From Arion vulgaris (Eukaryota; Mollusca; Gastropoda; Stylommatophora; Arionidae), in NCBI GenBank assembly GCA_020796225.1, contig CM036759.1, forward strand, positions 62,094,590 to 62,158,589: a stretch of 64,000 nt of DNA, given 5' to 3'. Numbering within the stretch: position 1 is the first letter of the stretch; every line of letters starts with the position of its first letter. The notes under the pieces were generated by a model. That model was given only the letters and a program-made list of their open reading frames with translations, was not told where the DNA came from and did not search any database. A program made the position numbers and the translations under genes. Below, piece after piece: positions 12,095 through 22,615 of the stretch.

Positions 12095-12345
12095 AAGTTA
12101 CACAACCATATATCAATGTTACAGCAGACAAGGCTACAACCATATATCAATGTTACAGAAGACAATGCAACAACCATCTATCAATGTTACAGCAGGCAAG
12201 GCTACAACCATCTATCAATGTTACAGCAGACAAGGCTACAACCATCTATCAATGTTACAGCAGACAATGCTACAACCATATATCAATGTTACAGCAGGCA
12301 AGGCTACAGCAGACAATACTACAACAGACAATGCTACAACCAGAA
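12095..12345. repeat. 34-bp minisatellite
   Basis: About six units of aatgttacagcagacaagg plus ctacaaccatctatc, with shortened units at the right end (about 12300-12345). Frames stay open only over short spans. Confidence 0.9.
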
Positions 12346-12559
12346 GTTATATTATTATCAATAGCTATGTCCCAAAGAACAAGTCTTATGACTCGTGTTA
12401 TGTTATTCGATTGCTGTTATGGCACATTGGGCATTCCCATGTGTGCTTCGTCCTCTGCTGCAGCAGCCATTCCAAAGTCCACTTGCTCACTGTACCCATG
12501 AGAAGTTGATTATTATATTTTCTTTCTCTACCACGAAGACGACACTGTCTGGCATGTCC

Positions 12560-12960
12560 AAACTTAACTCCTAATTCTCACAATCAAACCAGTGTCTGAG
12601 ACTCGCCAATATCACATAATTGAGTGTGTACCGCATTGATGACATCAACTCTGTCCATATTTCTGCCAGCTTGAGTCGGGGCATTGCTTGTAAGAAAGTC
12701 AGTGCATTCGTTGTCCTGCACTCCAGCATGTCCAACCAAATCAGTGCCTTGAGATGTGATCTTCAAATCCTGTCTACCCATTTCGAGTGCAGACTTCCAG
12801 ATTCAATCCATTGAAGCATATTCATCGAGTCTGATATGATAATCGCATGGGTTGCCTGTTGCTCAGCCACCCATGAGAGAGCCCTGGAGGCAGCGGTGAT
12901 CTTCATAGTAAAACTAAGTTTTAGGAAAACCTGACAGATCTCAAGCTGACTGCTCAATAT
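12560..12960 (-). pseudogene. LINE-R RNase H fragment
   Basis: Two minus-strand stretches join into the rear of an RNase H domain: ITAASRALSWVAEQQATHA then IIISDSMNMLQWIESG then W.D.I, followed after a frame change by GTDLVGHAGVQDNECTDFL. SDSM carries the third catalytic Asp position, and GHAGV.GNE.ADxLA is the usual His/Asp-containing end; here the Asp is kept as TDFL. A related copy lies at 45900-46600 on the plus strand. Confidence 0.75.
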
Positions 12961-13069
12961 GTGGTCCGCAGCAAGTTAAGCAGTTTCTCAGAGATATTTG
13001 TACCCCATGAAGACTGTTTTATTTTATTTTAACATTATTATTTTTAACAGATTCAATGTCTGTCCTTCA

Positions 13070-13700
13070 CGCTCTAGAAGTTGGTGGACATTGTAAATCT
13101 GAACTCTCCCATCTAGCCCGAGATATTGACAAACTTGTTATGTCCCATGACATCAAAATAACCATGCAGTGGATCCCTGGACATTCAAATACACCCAGAA
13201 ATGATAAAGCAGATAGGCTAGCTAAATAAGGGTCAACACAAGAACAACCAATCACAGCAACAACTCTCCATACAGCAAAGCAAATCCTAATGACAACAAA
13301 TAAAAGAATTTGACTGAATATGGCCATGGGAGACACAGGAAGAAAAGTTTACAGACACATGGCCAACCCTAACCCCAATGACAACATCAACCACTTTACC
13401 TGCACAATTTTTAGACTGCGAACCAAACATATAGCATTTAATAATCACATGAACATAATACAACCACAACACAGAGTGCCAGCTGTGTGCACATCATCAT
13501 GAAACCATTCACCACCACCTCTTCAGGTGCCAAGCGCTAGATGATGTCAGGAAGATCCTCCTTCCTCCAAGGACAGATAAATGAAACACATTATACGGAA
13601 CAAAAGAACAAATTACAAACACAGGCAGATACTTCTACATAGTATTGGGCCGAAGGGCAAGAACTTAAGTGCTGCTGGATCATTGTAGATGACCAGAGAC
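13070..13700 (+). pseudogene. Non-LTR retrotransposon RNase H and C-terminal region
   Basis: The plus strand reads DKLVMSHDIKITMQWIPGH then S.TPRNDKADRLAK, the distal RNase H signature, then a stop. Further on come NINHFTCTIFRLRTKHIAFN and a zinc-knuckle-like tail (VPAVC, HIMK), ending near ARVLxLLDH at about 13660-13700. This is the best remaining copy of the sequence that the 59-bp minisatellite resembles. The frame is broken by at least three stops. Confidence 0.8.
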
Positions 13701-13849
13701 TGCAGAAGAATAATCTGGACTGCATCATTTGGTTCACATGTGCCTTTTATTCTGTAATTCCGAAAATATCTAGAATTATTGCAGTGGCTACTGAGTTTGT
13801 GAATACTTTTGGCAGATAGCATATCATTTTTTGTGGAGCCTGATCAAGT

Positions 13850-14075
13850 CGTATGGGGAAAACTTGCTACAATGAAGTCTGTCTTTTGTATTTAGAACAT
13901 CTTTTCATATGGGAAAAACTTGCTACATTGATGCCTGTCTTTTGTATTTAGAACATCTTTTCATATGGGGAAAACTTGGTACAATGATGATTGTCTTTTG
14001 TATTTAGAACATCTTTTCATATGGGGAAAACTTGCTACAATGATGCCTGTCTTTTGTATTTAGAACATCTTTAGC
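13850..14075. repeat. About 57-bp repeat, four units
   Basis: Four units with the core cttgctacaatgatgcctgt then cttttgtatttagaacatc. No coding potential seen. It lies between two retrotransposon fragments. Confidence 0.9.
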
Positions 14076-14159
14076 ATTCTACCATTTAAAAACATGTCGG
14101 GATAAAACATCACTATAATAGATGTCTTGAATTGCTACCATTTAAGAGATATGATTATA

Positions 14160-14780
14160 GCACATTCTGTCATAACTATGATGCAGAAATTCAGGCAATC
14201 AAAGTAGCAACTGACAAACTTTAACGGCCAGACTTGATCCACAACCTGTTTTATTTTTGACATGATGCAAAATCAGCACTCCTGTCCAGAAAATTGTCAA
14301 GTCTACAGGATCTACTGTCTAAACAGTGAAAGCAGCGCATGGTCGTATTGCAGTGGATACCCTCTCACTGTGGAATACCAGGAAATGAAACAGCAGACCG
14401 ACTGGCCAAAGATGTTGCAGGAGAGCAAACGGATGTGCCAATTATCTACCACCAAAAGAAAAGGATAGTTAAATCAATCAGGTAGCTACCAACACAAAAC
14501 AACTACTATAATATGAGCAGATTAGAACAAGTTGTCAATCTGCGCCTTAAAACAGGACACAATCGACTCCGCAGTCACATGTATACAAAATTCAAGATTG
14601 GCAATTCAGCCATGTGTACATCAAACTGCAGAGCACATACTTCAAGACTGCCCCGAATATGATATATGAGGCAAATTTACTAGCCTAACAAAACAACACT
14701 CGACAGAAAACTACATGGACCTCTGTGTGAGCTACAAAGACTATGAAGTTTATACAAGCGACAGTGTTGAATATAATAAC
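14160..14780 (+). pseudogene. LINE-E RNase H and C-terminal fragment
   Basis: In order: YDAEIQAIKVATDKL (RNase H helix with the catalytic Glu), then after stops VVLQWIPSHCGIPGNETADR and LAKDVAGE, then MSRLEQVVNLRLKTGHNRL and MYTKFKIGNSAMC, then a C-terminal KLHGPLCELQ. This is the standard tail of a jockey-like or related non-LTR element with RNase H. Stops and shifts interrupt it. Related pieces: 21541-21830, 30650-30800, about 35640-35690 and 55640-56130. Confidence 0.85.
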
Positions 14781-15107
14781 TCAAGCGAACGATAGGAAGG
14801 AAGAAATGTTCCCATTTAGAAACAGAGAGATAAAATATCAACATAATAGATGTCTTGCATTGTTATCATTTTTGTGTGATGTGTCTTACCCGTCGTACAT
14901 CAGTCACACTGTATGCATGTGCTGTCATCAAACCGTTGTCCAAGAGAGCCGACTCAACACCCTGAAGAAACCAAAATAAGGAATGTTACTGCAAGAGTTA
15001 CTTGTACATTACCCAGAAATTTATTAGTTAAAGAAAATAATGACTCAAGTTTGTCCTGCAACAAACGTAAAAAAAAACATGTTTTAATACCATGCAGTAT
15101 AAATCTC

Positions 15108-15172
15108 TATGGCGTGGAGGTAAGGTGCTCGCTACTTGATTCAAAGATACTTGGTTCGTTCCACATTTTTTT
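15108..15172 (+). repeat. S2 SINE head fragment (tRNA-like)
   Basis: tggcgtggaggtaaggtgct resembles a polymerase III A box region, and ttggttcgttcc some 40 bases on resembles a B box. The more complete S2 copy is on the minus strand at 28880-29045. The fragment stops at a T-run before the 68-bp array. Confidence 0.55.
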
Positions 15173-15179
15173 TTTGTTC

Positions 15180-15725
15180 ACCCACTATGAAGTCAATTGG
15201 CAAGTGTTTTGTTGGGACAACTTCTGAGTTTGCGTTTGTCTCTCTTGCCTTTACAGATGGTCAATTGGCAAGTGTTTTGTTGTGACAACTTCTGAGTTTG
15301 CTTGTCTCTCTTGCCTTTACAGATGGTCAATTGGCAAGTGTTTTGTTGGGACAACTTCTGAGTTTGTGTTTGTCTCTGTTGCCTTTACAGACTGTCAATT
15401 GGCAAGTATTTTGTTGTGACAACTTCTGAGTTTGCGTTTGTCTCTGTTGCCTTTACAGACTGTCAATTGGCAAGTATTTTGCTGTGACAACTTCTGAGTT
15501 TGCGCTTGTCTCTCTTGCCTTTACAGATGGTCAATTGGCAAGTGTTTTGTTGTGACAACTTCTGAGTTTACGCTTGTCTCTCTTGACTTTACAGATGGTC
15601 AATTGGCAAGTGTTTTGTTGTGACAACTTCTGAGTTTGCGCTTGTCTCTCTTGACTTTACAGATGGTCAATTGGCAAGTATTTTGTTGTGACAACTTCTG
15701 AGTTTGCGTTTGTCTCTGTTGTCTT
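15180..15725. repeat. 68-bp minisatellite, about 8 units
   Basis: The unit begins gtcaattggcaagtgttttg and ends ctcttgcctttacagatg. Each unit carries a pyrimidine-rich stretch followed by CAG, i.e. a 3'-splice-site-like sequence, followed directly by ATG. It lies just downstream of the last calpain exon seen, on the other strand. Confidence 0.95.
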
Positions 15726-16287
15726 TCATCCCTAAGTCTCTATTCAAAAGATTCTGTACCTTTGCATAATGTTGTTCCAATTTGGGAGGACTTATAACTT
15801 GTGACTGTTGCTTTCTGCTTTGTTTCTGAGTTGAAAGCAAGGATGTAGTGTCTTCTTCATTTATGCCTAGCACGGGCAGCTGATATGGGGAATGTGCCAT
15901 GCCCATTTTGCACAGACCACCTCTCTATCCTACAGTTTCATTCAAAGAAAAGACAAAGTCCATAAGTTTGGAATCAAGCAGGGAATGCAGGAGATGCTAG
16001 AAGATGAGATGGAATACACAAATAACCATCAACTGCCTTAAGGTCCCTCGCTCCGGGTTTGTGATCAAGGTTTACTCCTCTAGCCCTCTGCATAACTGTG
16101 CTGACCCACAAGGTAGTGGGGATTTTCTATCAGGATTTACTCACCTAGCCTTTAGCTCTATCGAGCCCTCCCTTCCACAAGGCAAGTGTAACAGTTGCAG
16201 ATGGCACCATATGGTAGCAGATAAAACATCTGATCTGACATACATATATTTATGTATATGTTTATGAAACATCTAAAAACTACTTAC
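15726..16287. other. No recognisable feature
   Basis: Expected to be downstream intron of the minus-strand calpain gene. I looked for the next calpain exon (catalytic GHAYS-type block) and did not see it. A near-duplicate phrase (ctcctctagccctc / ctcacctagcctttag) occurs at about 16075 and 16140 but is too weak to call. Confidence 0.4.
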
Positions 16288-16468
16288 AGAAATACTGCAG
16301 CCAATCAAAGCCAGACGCTCAATGCTTTTAAAGAGAATGTTGACAATGTTACTGGGCAGGTTGCTGCGAGATCCTCTAAGAATATATTCTTCTGCGATTC
16401 CACCAGATAGATCAGTCAGAGCATCAACCATTTGACCTCCTTTCAGAGCTTCATATGAGCCATACAGT
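16288..16468 (-). CDS. Calpain exon 4 (LYGSYEALKGG exon)
   Basis: 181 bp: one base completing AYAK, then exactly 60 codons, LYGSYEALKGGQMVDALTDL through SIERLALIGCSIS. It has acceptor tttcag and donor gtaagt and ends in phase 0. In calpains this block lies between the catalytic Cys and His subdomains; GGQMVDALTDLSGG is nearly invariant in the family. The next exon would start in phase 0 with the segment leading to the catalytic His. Confidence 0.92.
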
Positions 16469-19400
16469 CTGAAAGTATTGCAAATACAGTGTTTGTTGAA
16501 GTCAGAGAGAGACTCAAATGTAAGCATCAAGAGTAGGGAATTAATTTATAAGATCAGAAATATGGATAGCCAAGTTGACACAATGTATATGTAAGATAAT
16601 CAACAGTATTTTCATGTCTACTCTGTGTTATTAGAGCCAAAAATGATAAATGAGAAAAGAAGTCACACACAAAATTACTAAATGTGAAATGCAATGCTTA
16701 CGAAATGTTACCAACAACACCAGAAAAAACAGCGTCCCCAACATTAACATAAGAAAGAAAGTTAGCACAGAAACTTGCTTGAATTACATTGAGAAACAAA
16801 GAATGAAGTGGTATGGCAACTTAATAAGAATGCAACCAAACTCCCATGTATACAGTCTTCTACAACAGAACATTGGGAAATAAGACGAGAGGAAGATCAC
16901 GAAAAAGATGGTTAGATGGCATAGCAGAATCCTGTTAAAAAGCTAAAATAAATAACACCCAAGCAACTAGAGCAGCACAAGACAAAAACAGAAAATCATG
17001 ACACTGGGTTACAACTCAGTAACAGTGTGACAACAAAAGAAGAAGAATAGACAGTCAAGTTTAAATAATGTCTATCTATACAAATACTGTATAAAAATAC
17101 ATTTAAAAAACTTTACAAACAAAATAGACAAGACTTACTTGGCATATGCTTTCTCCATGAGAGCTGGCCAGAATTCACTAACATTTATAGAGTTGACAAA
17201 TATTAGCTGGCCTCTGTCTGTTGGTAAGAAATCATCAACAAGGACTTGTTTCCAAACTCCAAAATGCCAAAAGTTAAAGCGGAACACACCAGAATACCAT
17301 CCATCCTGGAAGCTTTGACCAGCAGGGACAACTCTTTCAAAAAGGCTGCGATGTTCAGGACTGGAGACACAGCCATGGCAGCAACAAACCAACAGTCTCC
17401 TGTCAATAGAAGAAACATTGGTTTATGTGAGAGAATAGAATAATTAAGAAATATGCTGAATCATTGATTGATTGGACCATCATCACTGCCCTTCCAGTTT
17501 ATTAACCATGTGTGCTCTGATATTTTTCTTACTCAGGAAGATCTCAGCGGCAGTGCATGAACTCCGTAGCACCTGCGAGGGTACCTGATGTAATTTAGAA
17601 GATGAAAATATTTTGTAGGAATTTTATTTTTTAATTATTTTAATGAATACCGTCAGGGCAGTGGTTTTCAAGCCTGCACTTCTCGATTTTGAAATTCCAT
17701 GGGTTCTTTTATGTGCACAAAGTATGCAACAGTGGGAAACCATAAATCAATAAATCTGGTGATCTCTGCGGAGTGAGGGTATGATGCTCTCTCTGCTACA
17801 AGAGTACTCCGTCCCTCGTGGAGCGATCTGGATATTTTTCTAGAGAGTCACGATCTCAATGTAGGTGAGATCTTCTTTCTTCTTTTGTCGTCACACTGCT
17901 ACCGGGTTGTTGAACAGTGTTATGGTTTTCTGTTTTTATCTTGCGCTGTTCTAGTGGCTTGGGTAATAGTTCTTTTTGCTTTTTGACAGGATTCTGCTAT
18001 GACATCTAACCATTTTTTTCATGGTCTTCCTCTTGCCTTCTTTCCTGATGTTCTGTTGTAGAAGACTCTGTGTACAGTGGAGTTTGGTTGCATTCTTATT
18101 AAGTGGCCGAACCACTTCATTATATGTTTCTAAATGTAACTCAAACAAGGTTCTGTCCCAACTTTCTTACGTATGCTGATGTTGGTGACTCTGTTTTTTC
18201 TGGTGTTGTTGGTAACTTTTCATAGGCATCGCATTTCACATGTAGGTGAGAAAACGTTCATAAAGTTTCTTTTCTTGTATTTTTCAATGCATTGCTAATG
18301 AAACCACAAGATACATCTATCTTCAATTCTACGGCTTAAACATACTATGAGTGAATTCACTACCAATGATACTGCGGAAACTAGTACTCCTGTGCTACAT
18401 TGAACCAATATTATGTACTGCAGCGAATCATGGACAATGAACAAACAATCAATATGATCACTGGAAGCCACAGAGATGTGGTTTTACAGAATAATGCTGA
18501 AAATTCCATGGTCAGCGAAGAAACCAAATGATGCGGTTTCAAAATGGCCTGCACAAAAAAAAAACTTATCAAAAGAATGAGAATCAGATAAACAATGTTC
18601 TTCGGGCAAAAAATGCGAAGAGAAGGTTCAGCAGAACATTTGGTGACAACAGGTAAAATTTAGGAAAGGAGAGATCGTGGAAGGCAGAGGGAGAAGATGT
18701 TGGATGGTCTGACATTGTGGTTCGACAGCAGAACTCTGTCTCTCGATCGTTCTTTTTGACCATTTTGATCATTCCTATTGTGATATATAAACAGCCGTTG
18801 CCAAGAACGTGTTTTACGTCACATCGTTCAGTACCATTTGGAGCTCTAGTGCTTATCCTTCAGTGAAGTGTTCGATTTCAAACAGTGTTTACTGGGTTCG
18901 CTCTCCGTTAGCCTTTTGTTGTCCCCAGCCAACCTACAAGGCAGCAGGTTGACAATAGAACTGATTAACTGCACCAGAGAGAGAGAGTTGTGGAGAGACA
19001 TGATCACCTACGCCGGCAGGCATGAAACTTGATTGATTAATTGTATATATAGCTAGGTGTAAGAGAGATAACCTGGTGGACAAATAGTTACTCTTACAAA
19101 GATTGTGTGAATAACCCAAGACACTGATTTAGATGTGTCTCTACTGGTTGCTGATTTGATCAATTGATATTGTGAGGGAATGGGGATACAGATAGATCAT
19201 CAACTACTCTATAATGTCCTATCGACAACTCTATAATGTCCTATCAACAACTGGCGAATAGTATTATCAGTATAGGGGAAGACTGCAAAACGTTGCCGTG
19301 TATTGTAAATGAATTTTGTAAAACTACAGTACTTAGTTTTTACATGTTTCGCCAAATCAACAACTGGGAAACTTTGCGAGGGCTAACGCTAACAGAACTC

Positions 19401-22400
19401 TGGCTCGCCTAGGGGTATAGACTGCAGGTTAGTTTTTGTGTTTGATCCTACATAGGGAAACGTTGCCGTGTATTGTAAATGAATTTTGTAAAACTACAGT
19501 ACTTAGTTTTTACATGTTTCGCCAAATCAACAACTGGGAAACTTTGCGAGGGCTAACGCTAACAGAACTCTGGCTCGCCTAGGGGTATAGACTGCAGGTT
19601 AGTTTTTGTGTTTGATCCTACATAGGGAAACGTTGCCGTGTATTGTAAATGAATTTTGTAAAACTACAGTACTTAGTTTTTACATGTTTCGCCAAATCAA
19701 CAACTGGGAAACTTTGCGAGGGCTAACGCTAACAGAACTCTGGCTCCTAGGGTATAGACTGCAGGTTAGTTTTTGTGTTTGATCCTACATAGGATACAAC
19801 CCGGCATACAGGTTTGTAGGCACCAAACTTGCACAATGAACTCATGCTCTAAGATGTAAATCACATACAGATCCTAATGAGTGGTTTAACATATAGATGG
19901 TGTATAGTGAAAGAGGAAGTATCAAACATACCTAATTCACCCTGACGGACATCATATGGGTCTATTCCTTCAGCAAAAAACATGGGATTCTGTCTGTTCC
20001 TGGCCGCAATGTCCTGGACTCACAGATAAGAAAAAAGTTATTCCTTATTGCAACCGAACTATTTTACAATGTCAGCAATTCATCATGCATGATTCATAGA
20101 AATAAAAAGATAGCTTACGTAAGCTGCCTTGCAGCCATACCTATTTAAAGGGGAAAGGGTTTTATGTACAAATCCAAATATTGGCGAAGATCGATACTTT
20201 TCAGATATGATTATCCTACACGATAGGATGACGTCCAGAATTGCTTCCTGGCTTAGATCAAAAAGGCCCAAATAAACCATCATAATTGATCGTTTGAGCA
20301 AATGCAATTCAGATGTCTGTACATGTGATCGCTCAGTACATTCTCTGGTGAAAATCACACAACGATCACATAGAGTGGTCAACGGGTGGTATTCTAGAGC
20401 AATCGCGGAAGTAGCCTTCGGAAAATAATCACATGCAGATTTGACCAGCAGGTCAATGAGTGATGTTTATAGAGCAACTTCTGTGCTAGAAAAGAGGGAA
20501 TACTGCAGTGGTCTTTGCGTTCGCTCCTTACAACCAATTTTAATCACTCTTTGTGATATGTTTGATCTATACCAAGAACATGTATACGTTGCACATTGGT
20601 TTGGTATGCCCCTAAATGCAGACTTCTACACGTTTAGAACATGTGCATCCGATTTCAGCCAAACCTCCTTTGTCGCCTCTTACAATATGCGTGGCAGGTA
20701 ACAGTGGTTCTATTCTTTACACCCAAAATTTGGGCCCCGTAACCACTGGCGAACTGCAATGGTCACAAATAGACTCCACCTGTGTACGACTCTCCACAAC
20801 ATTAAGCATAGCACTGCACGCCTAGAGTTGTTGGAGGTTCCTGGGTCTTGAAGAAAGCCAGGTACTTCTTCCCCTCCAAAACAGGAAAAAGGCAAAATAA
20901 TCCCATAATTCCTGGGGTTGGAAAACAAACAACAAAGGGAAGGTATTGGGAGCAAATTCTAAGATCAAATCAGGAGCTGTAAAGTCATACTACAGTCTGT
21001 CATGGCATAGTGATATTTTGACAGCTTCTGTGATGCTGCTGGTGTCTAGCTGTATCAGTTTTTCTGTTCACTTCATTTTATCAGCTGCATGTCTAACCTT
21101 GATCATGTATGCTTGATAATTGTGGTAGGGAATTGTGTTTGCGGATTGAACTCTACAGTCACTTCCGCACACACTAGAGTGGTGCAGCAGCACACGTCTA
21201 AGGATGTTGTCATCAACGCTTGCGATGGAGGGCTGTTATCAGCTGCATAAAAAGGGGGATCTGGCTGCAAGGGCAACAGCAATCCTCCATATCAACATGC
21301 CAAAAAAAGGCTCTACAGCTTCATCAAACAACATCACCTCACAAGGGAATAAGACAAAATCAAACAGAGACTAGCACAATGCAAAAATTTAACACAGAAT
21401 TGTAATAGAAAACAAACAAATATGTAAAAAAAACACAAGCGATGATCAACACATTTGGAGATTCAAGAAAGTGGGAATGAACAAAACATACGCAATGAAA
21501 CAGTAATCTAACCAGACATGAATTTGACTAGAAGCCACATGAAAAGATTAGGAAAATCAAGACAACCAGGAGATGTGAGAGCCAACTAAAGTTATCAGAA
21601 GAAAGACACCACCTGTACACTAAATTCAAGATAGGCACCAACGACCTGTGTCCCTTGTGGCTTGGCGAGTCTGACAATAGAGCAAATGCAGAACTGAGAA
21701 GAAAAAGGTGGCCCACTTACACTAGCGTCCAAGACAAACTGTATGGCATGGTTGATAATCTGAGGCAGACGGCGGCCTTTATTAGAGAATTCAAAATCCC
21801 AATTTAGTGAGAATGCAGAAGAAAGACAATCGCTAATTTAGAAACCATTACTAAGTAATAGTTGCAGTCTTATACCTGTGTAAACATACAACAGATTGAT
21901 TAAAGTGAGAACTTACTTTGGCTCGCATCCAGTCAATTCTAAAAGGGGGATTTCTGCTATAGTATACTGATGCATCGCTGGGAACAAATATGGTATCTTC
22001 ATAAAGTTTTCCTCGTCTCAGGTAATCTAACCGAACCTTCTCAAACTCATAGAAACTATTGTCAGCGGTTAGAGCTGTTGATCTATTATTGGAGATGTTG
22101 GCTGGGTTCTGAACACTGCTGGGGCTGGTTATAATTTCTCTGCTGACTCTGTTGTATGCTTTAGTGTCTTTATTATCAACATGTTTGTTAACGGTACTGT
22201 AGTTGGACACGTTGCTATAATTAGGACCTCCTGCTGGATGTGGTACTACATTATTTCTGTTATTGTTGCCAATCACAACGGGGTCGACGTAGGCATGAGA
22301 TTTAGCAGTTGGCTGTGAAAAGTTACTTCGACTACTGTTGCTACCAATACTGCTACTTGTACTGTTGAGTCTATCTTGAGATTTCGCAGTCCGCTTTAGC

Positions 22401-22615
22401 ACTGAATTCGGGCTGGTTCTATCATCTATTAAGCTATCTGAATCTAGACGATTTCTGCTAGCAGATATAAACTGTGCTGGTCTACGCTCAACTTGAGTAC
22501 GATTGAGCGTACCTGTTGTACCTGCGAGATTTGGTTGAGAGCCTCCCGACATTTGAGACTGCGAAGCTAGACGTCCGCCTACCTCTTGGCGTTTCTGTCT
22601 GTAATTTGCTGCCAT
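16288..22615 (-). CDS. Calpain-type cysteine protease gene, 5' part (four exons)
   Basis: Calpains are intracellular calcium-regulated cysteine proteases that cut substrate proteins at limited sites. Four minus-strand exons join in phase: 22615-21917, 20013-19932, 17399-17139, 16468-16288. The product has a 185-190 residue Ser/Asn-rich N-terminal extension, then the calpain entry (KVRLDYLRRGKLYED, YYSRNPPFRIDWMRAK), QNPMFFAEG and DVRQGELGDCWFVAA with catalytic Cys about residue 263, then WPALMEKAYAKLYGSYEALK and GGQMVDALTDLSGGIAEEY. All junctions have GT donors and AG acceptors. The exons with the catalytic His and Asn and any C-terminal domains are not visible down to position 1. Exon 3 lacks one base, so as written the reading frame breaks; this is either a sequencing error or a real lesion. 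The calpain subtype cannot be fixed from this part. Confidence 0.88.
16590..17046 (+). mobile_element. LINE-A 3' fragment in calpain intron 3
   Basis: The plus strand (opposite to calpain) encodes HKITKCEMQCLRNVTNNTRK, INIRKKVSTETCLNYIEKQR and MKWYGNLIRMQPNS, then a GR.RKRW-like segment and a 3' end ggttacaactcagtaacagt followed by a GAA-rich tail at 17030-17046. It matches 60835-61530 closely. 5'-truncated, with stops in the tail region. No clean target duplication was found around this copy. Confidence 0.85.
17139..17399 (-). CDS. Calpain exon 3 (catalytic Cys exon, one base short)
   Basis: The exon starts GDCWFVAAMAV in one frame and continues SSPEHRSLFERVVPAGQSFQ then DGWYSGVFRFNFWHFGVWKQ, VLVDDFLPTDRGQLIF and WPALMEKAYAK in another. 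Family calpains have one or two extra residues after the AxA(V/I) segment, and the intron phases require 262 bp whereas 261 are present, so one base is missing around 17367-17373. The rest is highly conserved and uninterrupted, including the donor gtaagt. That argues for a recent loss or an assembly error rather than an old pseudogene. Confidence 0.9.
17465..17870 (+). repeat. S3 interspersed repeat
   Basis: A repeat of about 400 bp starting gattgattggaccatcatca, containing caggaagatctcagcggcag and tgaactccgtagcacc, and ending near gagtactccgtccctcgtgg and tggatatttttctagagagt. Sister copies: 24958-25085, 41425-41540, 57144-57530 (plus) and 52060-52200 (minus). Its 3' part shares the S2 SINE body (cctcgtggagcgatc). 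Interrupted at 17871 by a LINE-A copy. Confidence 0.75.
17871..18239 (-). mobile_element. LINE-A 3' fragment with 12-bp TSD
   Basis: The minus-strand 369-bp fragment starts (on the plus strand) with a tttcttctttt tail and then tgtcgtcacactgctacc. It encodes PCLNYI-, MKWFGHLI- and RKRWLDG-like pieces with breaks. Flanked by atgtaggtgaga at 17859-17870 and 18240-18251. It lies in calpain intron 2 and splits an S3/S2-type repeat. Confidence 0.8.
18296..18790 (+). pseudogene. LINE-F C-terminal fragment
   Basis: The plus strand encodes a decayed thumb region (SESWTMNKQSI then SLEATEMWFYRIMLKIPWSA), then TMFFGQKMRREGSAEHLVTT, GKI, RGRQREKMLDGLTLW. This is the common C-terminal layout of one metazoan non-LTR group; a second, better piece is at 29965-30290 on the minus strand. 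Several stops. Confidence 0.75.
19283..19795 (+). repeat. 170-bp repeat, three units, related to Penelope-type termini
   Basis: cgttgccgtgtattgtaaat recurs at 19291, 19461 and 19631, a period of exactly 170 bp; the third unit has small deletions. The segment gaattttgtaaaactacagt then acttagtttttacatgtttc resembles the terminal sequence of the Penelope-like copies at 28010-28070 and 28390-28430 (tattttgtaaaacta.agtac). Located in calpain intron 2. Confidence 0.85.
19932..20013 (-). CDS. Calpain exon 2 (QGELG exon)
   Basis: 82 bp, acceptor tccag and donor gtatgt. It encodes DIAARNRQNPMFFAEGIDPY then DVRQGEL plus the first base of a Gly codon. The Gln in QGEL (about residue 257) is the conserved oxyanion-hole residue of calpains. 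The split Gly is completed by the GA that starts exon 3, giving GELGDCWF as in the family. Short, but unambiguous by context. Confidence 0.9.
20545..20765 (-). repeat. S1 interspersed element
   Basis: Nearly the same as 42109-42357: aatcactctttgtgatatgt, catgtatacgttgcacattg, catccgatttcagcc, atgcgtggcaggtaacagtg and the end ccgtaaccactgg. Reverse orientation by S1 convention. Lies in calpain intron 1. Confidence 0.75.
21086..21240 (+). repeat. Dispersed repeat shared with 290-430
   Basis: gtctaaccttgatcatgtat, ctacagtcacttccgcacac and agtggtgcagcagcacacgt match the first 130 bp of the feature at 290. The nature of the repeat is unknown. Confidence 0.6.
21541..21830 (+). pseudogene. LINE-E class C-terminal fragment
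   Basis: The plus strand encodes LYTKFKIGTNDLCP and, after decay, WPTYTSVQDKLYGMVDNLRQ then TAAFIREFKIPI followed by a stop. This matches 55640-56130 (minus), where the same words occur. It is the end of a retrotransposon ORF, in calpain intron 1 and antisense to the gene. Confidence 0.8.
21917..22615 (-). CDS. Calpain exon 1 (start codon to WMRAK)
   Basis: The ATG at 22615-22613 is the first ATG after an in-frame TAA about 45 bases upstream; a frame extending further to 22636 starts at TTG, not ATG. The exon encodes 233 residues: MAANYRQKRQEVGG, a long low-complexity stretch rich in Ser, Asn, Thr, Gln and Arg, then from about residue 188 the conserved N-terminal part of the calpain protease core (FEKVRLDYLRRGKLYEDTIF, YYSRNPPFRIDWMRAK). 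It ends in phase 0 at the donor gtaagt (complement of 21911-21916). The extension has no domain I recognise and may be disordered. Confidence 0.88.

Noticed and set aside
13613..13822. Minus-strand open frame over 13613-13822
   Set aside because: It is antisense to the C-terminal end of the retrotransposon at 13070-13700.
15667..15906. Minus-strand frame as a possible downstream calpain exon
   Set aside because: It lacks the expected block leading to the catalytic His and overlaps the 68-bp array.
17951..18148. LINE-A copy at 17.9 kb as a calpain exon
   Set aside because: Same strand as calpain, but the sequence is plainly LINE-A with its own target duplication.
20083..20382. 99-codon minus-strand frame between calpain exons 1 and 2
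   Set aside because: No calpain similarity, exon 1 to exon 2 join in phase without it, and no recognised motif.
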